Origin: Blasia pusilla
Lineage: Eukaryota; Marchantiophyta; Marchantiopsida; Blasiales
NCBI GenBank assembly: GCA_050084515.1
Contig: CM114272.1
Location: 32,550,001-32,614,000, forward strand
Length of the DNA: 64,000 nt
Direction of reading: 5' to 3'
Shown one piece after another: positions 9,784 through 20,087 of the stretch; the stretch's first letter is position 1; each line of letters starts with the position of its first letter. The position numbers were made by a program, and so were the translations under genes. A model generated the notes under the pieces. The model saw only the letters and a program-made list of their open reading frames with translations. It was not told the DNA's origin and made no database searches.

Positions 9784-12482
9784 TCTATAGTATAACGGAC
9801 CTATACTATTCTTTACGTTTTCTTATTGCATGTTAATGAAAAATTGCAATATGTTTCCAAAAGATTTAGATGCTAGTCCCTTTTTTTGGGGGCTTGCAAT
9901 AATTCTCCAATGAAAAAAAATCAAGTTAAATTTCCATCCTTAGAAAAATTCATCTGAAAATATCTGAGGGAAAAATTTTCCAACCAATTTCCCATCATAG
10001 GATCTTCATCAAGTCCTTTTGTTACCATCTTTCATTTCAATCCGTTTAACCTAGTGCATTGTACACTTGTATATCACTTGTACGTCTTGATTGGACTTCT
10101 TTATGGAATACCTAGGTAACAAAATATTTGACATACTTAAACCCCTCATTTTGAAAAAGAAAAAAACCCAACCTCACATTCTCCTTTACTCTCTCTAGTT
10201 GCTCATCTTTGGAAGTCATTAAATGCCTCCTCAAGATATTCGGGTAGGACAGTAGGGGTTCTAGAGCTTTTTTAACTTTTAAATTAAGAAATCTCTCGAA
10301 CCCCTACCCCTTCCTTTAAGAAAACTAGTAAGAATGCCCATGCAATGCACATTTAAAATTAATTTTTTTTTGGAAAATACCATTACAAAATAAAATAAAT
10401 CCTGAAAATGTAAAAATATTGTAAAAGGAGATTAAAAACAGGGTAACAATGTAAGATAAGTAATGCAATCATTGCTTTTTACACCTTCTTGACTTTGTGA
10501 GTATTTAAACAAAATTTACCAACCTAAAGTTAGTCAAAATTCTATATTTTCAAATTTCAAGGGAAATAAAAAATTAAGGAGGATAAATTGGGATGAATTT
10601 TCTTTTTAAGCCCCACACCAATTTTTCCAAGAAAAGTATTTAAAGAAATACAGGAAAAAAAATCGGTTGTGCTCCTAAAAGGTCTAAAATCAGAAAACTC
10701 TCTCACCCCTCCTCCCTCCCATCCCTTAACTCAAACCCTCTCAACCCTAATTTCTTTTTGAAATGGTGATGGAAATTTTAAAAATTTGATATTGGTGACC
10801 AAAAGAGGTGTTGCGATGGAGGAGTCGCTCCTTCATTAATACTTTGGTGGATAAATCCCTTCCTTGGCTCCCTCTACCCCTTTTATGTCACCCTTCTTCC
10901 CTTTGTTTAAAGAAAACAACACACATTCCCACCTAAGATCCTAACGACCACCATTGTTGTTGTAATTTTTCAACTGAAAATTAATTCATTTTAAAATAGA
11001 GGAAAATTTGTAGAATTTTTTAAGAGGGGAATTTTTTTAAATTTTATTATAGAAAAAAAAAAGATCCTAACAACCACCATAGAAAAAGCATTCATGAGAG
11101 ATAATGGGTGCAATGAAAATAGAAAAATTAATGGGCGTGAGAAAATTTCTTTCAAAAAAGAAAAATAAGAAATAAATAACTTATAGTCCATAAGATACTA
11201 TGAGATGTAAGGAAAAATATGGAGTTCACATTTTTCTTCAAGTCTAATTTTTTTAAATGATTATTTTTCCAATTTTAATTTTAAAAAATAATATTTACTG
11301 AAATATTTTCTTCACCCCACACAATTCAAAATAATGTCATTTAAAATGAAAAAATAAATTTTCAAAAGAAAAATATGTATTTATCCATGTTATAATTGGT
11401 GACTCTATATATACAATAAGACGAAGTAATGAGATAATAAGACAAAATAGTGGCAAACGTGCAATTTTGTCCCTTACTTTATTGTTGATATTTCGAGAAA
11501 AGAAAATAAATGGAAGAGGAAAATAATTTTATAAATAAATTTAATTAATTAATTAGATGTATTATTTTGATAAGAGGAGAGGAAGAGAAAAAAATAGGTA
11601 TTGTTTAAACTTTTTATGGAAGAATGGAATTATTTAGGGGGAAGGAATGTTATTTAAATTTTAATTAAAAATTGAAATTATTTATAAGAGTGTAATGCTA
11701 TTATTCTTTTCAGATTTAAAAACTATACAATTATTCTTTACAGATTTAAAAATTATAAAATATATTTAAATTTTAAAATAAAAATATTGTTAACTAAAAA
11801 TCTTTCTAGAGCGCAAACCCAGCATGTAAACTAGTGTCATACACCATCGGAAAGAATATTCTCGAATATTCCCTGGTATCGCCACTTTGCATGTCTCTTT
11901 TGTGACCTTACCAAAAATATATGAGTGACTCTTACAAATTTGGTAAGGTTGGGTGGCATTGAAGAGCATAGTAATGAGTAACGGAAACGAAGCAAGAAAT
12001 GCTAACTTATGTTTAATAACTTATGGTCTTCATGCAACCAACGTATTGAAGGAGAGAAAGAATTATTTATTGTACACTCATCACAAGACTCCAAAATACG
12101 AAAAATCAAAATACCTCATAATCCCATGAAAGGGTCAAAAAAGAAAGTGGAAGGGTGTGTAGCCTTAAGAGCTCAGCTATTATTCTTTAAATAGAGATGT
12201 TGTGTCTGTCCAAGGGACTAGGCTAATAAATGCGATGCATACGTGGCTTCACAAGGACGCCAAAAGCAGTATTAAATATTTGACAGACAAAAGAGAAAGA
12301 AAGAATTAGAGCTAAGCACCTGTTTATTTATTTATATATTTCTGGACGGGTGAAGGGTACATGTTGGCCTCCAAATAGCCATGCGGGATATCATGTTCAG
12401 TATTGCTCGGTAGAGTAGCTTCCATGTGCAGAAAGAAAGGCACTACTCCATGCGGGATTCCCTCATTCGTGCCGATCTCTAC
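9784..12482. other. AT-rich spacer, no gene seen
   Basis: Very AT-rich sequence with many homopolymer runs and short frames without protein-like composition. A Helitron-like 3' end in reverse orientation lies near 10,325-10,350 (CTAGT plus GCCCATGCAATGCAC). No host gene is supported. Confidence 0.55.
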
Positions 12483-12900
12483 ATGACACGTGAGGCTGAG
12501 GTGGTTGTGGCGGACGTGGTAGTCACAGATCCTACGCGGGAGGTAGTGCGAGCCCAAGTGGTGGCCCAAGGGCGAATGCTACAAGGAGCGGCGGCGGCGG
12601 CGGCGAAGAAGACACATATCTACAGTCGACTACACGAGGGACACATCTTCATCCCCCTGGCCATAGAGATGTATGGGGCTATGGGGAGAGGTTCGACTGC
12701 GTTCACGGATCGCCCATCATCTCCACTCGAGAAATGGGTTGTCCTTAGCTACTGCGATTCAGTATTGTAGGCAGCGGTCTCCATAGCGTTAAGCGTGCCC
12801 AGGCTAATGGGATTTTGCGGCGGGCTCATGCTATGGGAGACGCCGCGCTAGAGGCCCACTTAGTAGTAGTCATAGCTCTCTTGTTGTTGCTTGATATTGT
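12483..12900 (+). pseudogene. Possible C-terminal relic of a LINE-type retrotransposon ORF
   Basis: An open stretch to 12,770 encodes KKTHIYSRLHEGHIFIPLAIEMYG. After a frameshift at about 12,790 it continues VKRAQANGILRRAHAMGDAA. Blocks of the form FIPLAIExYG and VSIALxRAQAxxIL recur, to my memory, at the ends of plant retrotransposon polyproteins downstream of RT. No RT core is present here, so only the tail remains. The family assignment is tentative. Confidence 0.35.
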
Positions 12901-13251
12901 CTCTGCTTTGTTGGTGAGTTTAAATCGTTAGGGGGAATGCCCCCTTCTTCCTTTTCTGGTCCTGTTGTGGCCTTCAAGTTTTGACTCTTTGAGTCCCCCT
13001 CTTTTGTACTTCCGATGGGTTTTCCATCACTCGTTTTTATCGAAGTGCATCTTTGCCTTTTTACCAAATAGCCACGCTGTATGTGGCAGGACCCCAACCA
13101 CTTACTCCCTTCCACGCTTTAGATACGCAAACGTGGCGCGACGTTTCACGTGCATTCCACGGGAATTTCACGTTGAGCTTTTATGGGACGTGTCAAACAC
13201 CGGAGGAAGTTGCTTGAGAGGCCCCCCTTAGGGAGCCTTCATGATCATAGC
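12901..13251. other. Left flank of the MULE insertion, no gene seen
   Basis: Unremarkable sequence; no domain recognised. It ends with the 10-bp target site that was duplicated on MULE insertion. Confidence 0.4.
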
Positions 13252-13261
13252 GGCCCCCTGC
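13252..13261. repeat. Left target-site duplication of the MULE
   Basis: GGCCCCCTGC stands immediately outside the left inverted repeat. The matching GGCCCCCTAC is directly outside the right one (26,849-26,858). Nine of ten bases match; the size fits Mutator-type insertion (usually 8-11 bp). Confidence 0.88.
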
Positions 13262-13370
13262 GAGAGCCATAGATAGTCGCGGCCATGCGTTTAAGGCCGC
13301 GTAGACTAGGCCTTAGGTGCAGGCGGTTCGGCACGGGACTAGGGTCGGAAATACCGGCAGCGGACAGCGG
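13262..13370 (+). repeat. Left terminal inverted repeat of the MULE
   Basis: It begins GAGAGCCATAGATAG and carries a TTTAAGGCCGCG block. It is the gapless reverse complement of 26,740-26,848 except for about 8-9 substitutions, most of them transitions. Confidence 0.93.
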
Positions 13371-13384
13371 ATATCAACCTTCAA

Positions 13385-13483
13385 GGACGGATGGACGGCT
13401 GGACGGACGGACGGACGGATGGAGCTTCGGATGGACGGATGGACGGACCCCCAGACGGAAGGACGGATGGACGGACGAACGGA
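13385..13483 (+). repeat. GGAC/GGAT short tandem array inside the left inverted repeat
   Basis: About 100 bp of GGACGGAT-type 4-bp units. Immediately inward (13,485-13,562) the same motif occurs in reverse complement (CCGTCCGT), so this end can fold back on itself. The right end has the matching CCGT array. Confidence 0.85.
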
Positions 13484-13617
13484 ATAAATTCCGTCCGTGT
13501 AGTTTTCCGTTCCGTATCACACTCCGTCCGTTCGTAATTCCGTTCCGTATCGCAGTCCGTCCCCTCACCCATACTCTCCCGCCATCCCCTTTTGAAAAAA
13601 CAAATTCAGCGTCGTCG

Positions 13618-13754
13618 GTTTACCATGCGGATTAGCAAATGCTTCAGAACCGCTCTTCGTGTTAGGGTGGGTTCACCATGCGGATTAGCAAATGCATCAG
13701 TACCGCTATTCGTGTTAGGGTGGGTTTACCATGTGGATTAGCAAATGCTTCAGA
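13618..13754 (+). repeat. 53-bp subterminal tandem repeat, left end of the MULE
   Basis: Units start at 13,618, 13,671 and 13,724 (period exactly 53). Each begins GTTTACCATGCGGATTAGC or a near match and runs on to GTGTTAGGGTGG. The third is cut short. Subterminal repeats of this sort often bind transposase, but that is inference. Confidence 0.85.
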
Positions 13755-14482
13755 GGAAGATAGGATTAGCGAGGATCAGACAGGGAGGTTCGGGAAGGTT
13801 GGATGAGTGAGGATTAAGAATCAATTTTCGGATTAAGAAGAGCCTTCGTCGATCAGGGATTGGATGTTCTGAAATGTTCGGGCATTGGATCCGAATAGCT
13901 GCGTGTTTGGATTAGCTAAACGTAGAAGAAAAAACCATAGTCTGACGGATAAAAAGGCTCCAATCTGTTTGGCTCCAAGCTGAACATTCTACTTGAGTAT
14001 GTTTTATACTATTATTAGTGGCGATTAAGAATCATTTTCGGATTAAGAAGATTTCGGATTCCTAAACGTTCGGGCATTGGATTAGCAGCGTGTTTGGATT
14101 AGTTAAATGTAGAAAATAAAACCAGAGTTTCTTCGAGCTTTTGACGGATAAAGAAGGCTCCTATCTGTTCGGTGCGCAGAGTGAATGAGCTGAACCTCAA
14201 CCTAAGTACGGTTTATACTATGATTTGAAAGGTATGTATCTCTACCCCTCAAATTTGTTTTTTGTAGTGGCAGCAGAAGCTGGTTTCTCGTTCTGCCCTT
14301 TGTTTGATCAGAAGAAGTCTTCCCTTAAAACCTGAGTTTATGTATTTGAAAGCATGCTGTACCTCACTGCTAGGGTTTCACTGATATATGAATGATACTA
14401 AGTATCGCTAAGTAATCCCTATGCATGCTTTGTGTGTTTTTGGTAATTAGGAGGAAATCTGCATGTCCGAACACAGACCTCA

Positions 14483-17400
14483 TTGTATTCTTCTTTTCTT
14501 CTTATGATTGGCAGCTTCTCAAAGCCCTCGCAAATCTGTATCCACTCTGTCACCATGGTGAAATACACAAAATATTCCACTACATTACAATGTGGTACTA
14601 TCCAGACCCCACCGCCTGGTCCTTTTTTAAGAGAACACCTCATTTGGTATGGTGACCGAAAGGAGGCATGGATTCCTGCTGAAAGGGTACATGACTTCAT
14701 CCGTGGTGAAGAATATAGACCGCATTATCAGACTACTTTCCGAATCAGCAAGACTGATTCGATATTGGTGCGCATATGGACCGCATGATTGTAGGGGTTC
14801 GGTTTGGACATCTTTGCCCAACGAGGTCTTTGACCCTAACATTCGTCGTATAGGGGGCAAGGGTAGCAGGCCAGAAAACCAGAGCACACGCCTTGGACTA
14901 TCTCAAGGATGCGGATGCCAATTTCACTTCGCTGTAGTCTATCCAGCAGATCGTGCTGGTTTCTATATGATAAGGCATCTTTATTCAAACCATGTGGACA
15001 AGGAAGGTCGGATATGCCATGGTGACTTGGATAAGACAGCAGATATTGCAAATGCAATTGTCGCCCCGAAACTAAGTTTGCACTGCAGGGATTTTGTAGA
15101 GCGCTTGTTACGAGTGAATGTAAGCCCCAAGAATATCATGAAAGAGCATAGGAGGTGGATTCGCGTACACATCCGTGAAAACCCCAATCAGAAACATGCA
15201 TGGGGTAGGGACGCCATGCTCAAGCATCAAGACATACTAAATATTAAGCATTCTATGTGAAGGCGAGAAGGGGGATATGACGGAACCGATGACGCTATTG
15301 CAATTCATCACTGGGTACAAGCACATCCTGAGAATGTAATTTACTACTGGGAGGCTATTTCCAAGTTGAACCAGTCCTTTTGCCTTGTACTTTCCACACC
15401 TTGGATGCTCCAGAATCTCTTAGAGCTAGGGAACGGCGGGGCCATATCCATGGACGCAACCCATGGCACCTACGAGGTTAGTTGGCCTTGATCCTATCAT
15501 TATTGTAGAATTGATGGAGCCATGGAGCAGGGAACCGGAAATGCTCCTACTTAAGGACTGTTTGAAATGTTGGATGTTTTGAACTTAGTGTAAAGTGTAT
15601 TCAAAGAATACATGATTCAAATGTGTGATTTCCACTACTTTCAATGGATATTATAGGTGAGTCAATGCGTTTATCTTCATCGGTAACCATTCCCTTTTGT
15701 GCGATTTTTCTTACTTACACCCTGGTGCCTGTTTTCATTTGTCTTCTATTCTGAACATTATGTTATGTGTGTTCACAGTATCAATTATTCACATTGCTGG
15801 GTTTTGATAAGTTCTAGAATGGCCTGCCATTGGTATGGGCAATCCTACAACAACATCAACACGAAGATCTGGTAGAGACCTTGTCCCAAATCAAGGACTG
15901 GGCACAGAGGAATATACACTCGAGCCTGCAAGATACAGAGGCAAATGAATGGAAGCCTTCATGCTTCATTGTGGATAATTCGAAAGAGGAACAATCTGCT
16001 ATCCGAAATGTATTTCCAGGTGTCCCTATTGACCTCTGCCTATGGCATGTTCGCAAGAACTAGTTAAAGAATCTGCATCAACGAGTGCGTTGTCCAATTA
16101 CGAAAGCGGACATGAACAGAGACTTGGGTGGTGTAATGTACTCACGTGATGAAGGTATATCATCAACCACCCTGATAGTACACTTACATGCTTTTCTCTT
16201 TCCCTGGATGGTTTCCTCCACATACCGCTCAGTGACTAATAAATAATTTGCATATGCCATTGCAGATCCCATCGACGCCTCCTATTGGCTCATGCGCAAG
16301 TGGGTTGGATCAGAACGACACTTTGTGAAGTACTGTGGAAGCTCTTGGCATCCAAAAATTTTGAATCGGGCCAAGGGATACCGCAAAGCACGCAAGGTCC
16401 AACCAAGATACGAACGCTGCAATCGAAAGGTGGCACCACACTCTAAAAATGCACCTAGCGTCCAGCATGCCCACCAAGCCAACAAGAAAACTGATATGGC
16501 TTGTGCAAATGCTCACTGGTGAAATAGAAGATTTCTTCTGGTACCTAGGCTTCTTGAAACGAGAAGGCATGGTGAGAAACAAGGCCATACAAAAAGTTAT
16601 GCTCATGGCAATTAAAAGGGCAAATGAAATACCGGATAATCATGTCACATTTGATTTGGTAGATGGGAGGAAATGTGCGAAGGTGAAAAGTATTTCAAGG
16701 CCAGATGTTTGGCATGATGTGGTCGACTACGATACAAGAGATGCTGCTTGTACATGTCCTCGTGCCAACGAAGGGTTCACTTGTAAACATCAGGTCTGTC
16801 TTCATACTCGTCTTTGATGTGATTCAGGGTCTTTACATCAGATTTCAGCAAGCTGAATTCCATCTGTTTTAACACACTCCGTCTGCAGGTAAAATATCTT
16901 CTCCTCTGTGGCCACACAGAAGTTCAGTTGTTGTCTTGCTTAGGAACTCGCTTTGGAAGCAGAGTGGGTGGGTTTGAAAATTTGGTGCAAGAGCCACACA
17001 AGGATGAATTACATGATGAAGATCAGGAAGACAAAGATGGAGATATTGGGCATGAGGGACAAGACCATGTGCTTGCTGAACCTACAGGAAGAGATCCGCC
17101 ACCAAAAACCACCACCAAGGATGTTCGAGACATCATGGAGAAATGCCTAAACGCTACCCTTGGGGTTCCATTCTCAGATATGCTCCTAGAACACTTGTTT
17201 CAACTAGTGCAGAAGGATTTAGATTCAGTTTTGAACCTCAAGGCCAGGGTAGAGACTAACACTCACGTTGAAGGTAATGCTAATGACATTGCCACACACT
17301 TTCCGGAGCCGTTTGTGGGGAATGAACCACAGAACCGTAGCCTGCGTAGGCGCCTGAATTGGCTAGACTGCTTGCATTTAAAACGAAGGTCTCGTGGTCC

Positions 17401-17776
17401 TGTTAGAACTCAGCCGAGTTTCGAAGAGCACCAAGTGGAATCCTTCCACAGAGTGAGGAAAACTAAGTTTTTGAACATGGAGGCAGAAATGGAAGGGTCG
17501 ACATGTATAAGTTTGGACCTGGTGGCTCTATTGAGCCTAGTTGATGAGAACCCGTCCCATGGCTTAAACGCAGATTCCCAATGGCCTTTGGTAAACAGCA
17601 CACCTCATAGTACATACAGGTCTGCCAGTGTCTCAAAGAGGACAAAAGTGGACATTATGCTTGATAGCCTTGCTGATTCATCTATTCCATTAGATTGTGA
17701 ATTACACCCTGGAGCTATAGGAGAAACCAATGACGCCCTAATTATCTTGGACTCTCAAGAAGAAACTCTTGTGTGA
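14483..17776 (+). pseudogene. MULE transposase with SWIM zinc finger, inactivated
   Basis: The gene is split by short introns (about 15,477-15,779, 16,150-16,265 and 16,794-16,888). The N-terminal part has a CGCQFHF...RHLYSNH zinc-binding block (about 14,911-14,992). The DDE core opens with SMDATHGT (about 15,449-15,472, first catalytic Asp). It continues YQLFTLLGFDKF, then FIVDNSKEEQ (second Asp) and CLWHVRKN (about 16,037-16,060). The SWIM finger is CTCPRANEGFTCKH (about 16,749-16,790). A C-terminal extension of about 280 residues ends at 17,776. In-frame stops sit at about 15,258 (TGA), 15,822 (TAG) and 16,062 (TAG, after CLWHVRKN), with frameshifts near 14,770 and 16,490. The reading frame is otherwise conserved across these breaks, so this is a decayed real gene. 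Confidence 0.9.
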
Positions 17777-18467
17777 AAGCCAATTGAATCTCCTTTAATA
17801 CTATGAAGTAAAGTGTTGTAACGTCCTTGTAACATGAAGTAGGAGGTGTTACACGGGAACACATGATATACAGTGTTCTGCATGTTTTTAAATCGAACAC
17901 CTGAAAACATGTGTTCATCCCTTATTATGTTGTGCATTCTTGAATAAAACCTTTTGAATCAAGTTTGGTTTCTACCGCGATGGCAGCTCTGACAAGATCC
18001 CATTCGGATCCCGTGGGCATTTTTGAATCTCATTTATGCACTTCTCAAGCCGGTCAGGCACGCATACCGCGCGCGCGCACCATTCCACATCGGAGGCTTA
18101 ACCACGTACAGGGGGGCGTAGCTATACTGCGTCGTGTTCCATGCCGTAGAGGCAAAACACCGCCACTTTCGTCATAAAGAGATTCCTCTAAACTAGTTGT
18201 AACTAAAGAAGATAGGCTTGACTAGAAAGAAACGCTTTGGACACGCTCCCAACCCTACCCTCGAGCCATGTCCCTCTTCGTAAAGTTTTAGCGGCGTCAA
18301 CTCTACCACAACTAACTTAGTTGACCCTAAATTCGTCGCTAAAATAATCATGTGAAACGAATAGCCGTTAAATAATGTTGAAGTGCAACAACAACTTGTC
18401 TATAATACGCGTATGCGGTGATATGTAGTGAAACAAAGCATATGCAAGATGAACATCGCAACTCCAG

Positions 18468-18533
18468 TGTTCATCTTGTTGAACACCTCACAAACAGTGT
18501 TCCAAGTCCATGGATATGTACTAGGCCATGTTT
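18468..18533 (+). repeat. 66-bp direct repeat, copy 1
   Basis: This stretch recurs essentially unchanged at 24,556-24,621, 6 kb away inside the same MULE. It begins TGTTCATCTTGTTGAAC, which is itself an inverted repeat. Confidence 0.85.
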
Positions 18534-18654
18534 AGAACCTCAACAAGTATAGAAGACCATCAGTTACAAACCAAACATACAGATTTAGATTGTGGACAGG
18601 AGTGGCTTCGGTTGGTTGAATGCGATAAGTGTGTGAAAATGTCGGGACAGAAAC

Positions 18655-19045
18655 AGATTTTCGACAGGAGTTGCCTAAAAGGGTTGAATGCGATAAGCCA
18701 TAGAAAATGTCACCCGTACATTGGGAACAACACATATCACAGTATGCACTTCGACTTTTCATAAAAAAGGCAATTGCAGAGTACAAGTGTGATTTCTTAA
18801 GTAACATCTAACCCTGTGGCAACCCGGGAGGAAAGGGATTGGCACACAGAAAAAGAGTGTCGACAGAAACAAATTGTCGACAAGAGTTGCCTGAAAGGGT
18901 TGAATGCGATAAGCCATAGAAAATGTCACCCATACATTGGGAACAACACATATCACAGTATGCACTTCGACTTTTCATAAAAAAAGGCAATTGCAGAGTA
19001 CAAGTGGGATTTCTTAAGTTACATCTAACCCTGGGGCAACCGGGG
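18655..19045 (+). repeat. 216-bp tandem duplication
   Basis: The block containing GGGTTGAATGCGATAAGCCA (first at about 18,680) is repeated at an offset of 216 bp with high identity through ACATCTAACCCTG. The two copies differ by a few substitutions and one A-run length change. Confidence 0.85.
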
Positions 19046-20087
19046 AATTAGCATAGAACATTTCCATCCTTCCCTCATTGCCATCATACATCCCGCATCT
19101 GCACAGAACAAATCAACAACCTCACCTTTAGGACATGCCAACATAAATTGCATAAATACAAGGACATCGTCATTGCAAGAGACTGAAATAAGATTGTCTA
19201 ACCTGTTTTAGCTTTGTGTTGTAGTGCTCAAGGAAGGTCTGCAAAACTGACAAACTCTAGCAGCCGCCATAGATAAGGAACAAAATTGTCCAACCGATAG
19301 CCTCTATTGGGGTGCTCAATGCAAAACTGCAAAACATGAAGCAGCCGCCGTCCATCAATAAATTCAAAGCATTCCATGGCACATCAGTAGGCCATAGGTT
19401 CATCCTCAAAGATAGTAAACATTTTATACAGAGTCTGCACAATTCCCAACAACCGGCTATCTATCACACAATGTACCAACACATGTAAATTTACACTCTT
19501 GAGTAGGTTCAAAATATCTCTATAGTCTATCAAAATTGTGAAAGAAGTTTTAGAGGCATCTTGTCTTGGTTCATGTCATTACATGATGAGGCTGCAACTC
19601 TAATGTCGCCCCGCAGGAGCAATGCTCGATGACAAAGTTTCCATTTCTAACGCATCCAATGCCGGAGTCGAGAAAAGGGGCAACGGAGTAGAATGAAAGT
19701 CTCCGCCATCCACATCAATCTGGGTCTTCACTTGGCACCGCTACCTCCCGCTGTATGTGTCCAGCTCCACCCACCTAATTACCAGCTGAAGTGTTTGAGC
19801 CCTAAATTAGCATTGGACAGAAACGAATTTGAAGATCATCAATCTACTTAACATTAATTTTTGAAAGGGATGGAACACAACCTGGTCACTTCCGCTAAGC
19901 ACGCCATCATTGTCCAAGTTCACAACAACCGCTACAGGATGTCCATCTCCCGTCGGCGCCTGCTGAAAAGCCACATGAATGTGTGAGGCAAGTACAACTC
20001 TTCAAGAAAAAATAAATATCTCAAAGGGTTTAGTATAGGAATGTTCTGTACCTGCAATCCCGTCTCTAAGTCCATCTTCTTCTTCAT

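Larger units (their letters stand above)
17777..20087. other. Non-coding centre of the MULE between the two convergent genes
   Basis: No protein-like frame. It holds a hairpin (18,445-18,454 with 18,469-18,478, 10-bp stem), one copy of a 66-bp repeat (18,468-18,533) and a 216-bp tandem duplication. It presumably contains the 3' ends of both transcripts. Confidence 0.6.

Noticed and set aside
13285-13635. Frames on both strands with Asp/Gly/Arg or Pro/Ser repeats
   Set aside because: Products of the GGAC/CCGT array in the MULE inverted repeat; the same applies to 26,160-26,937.
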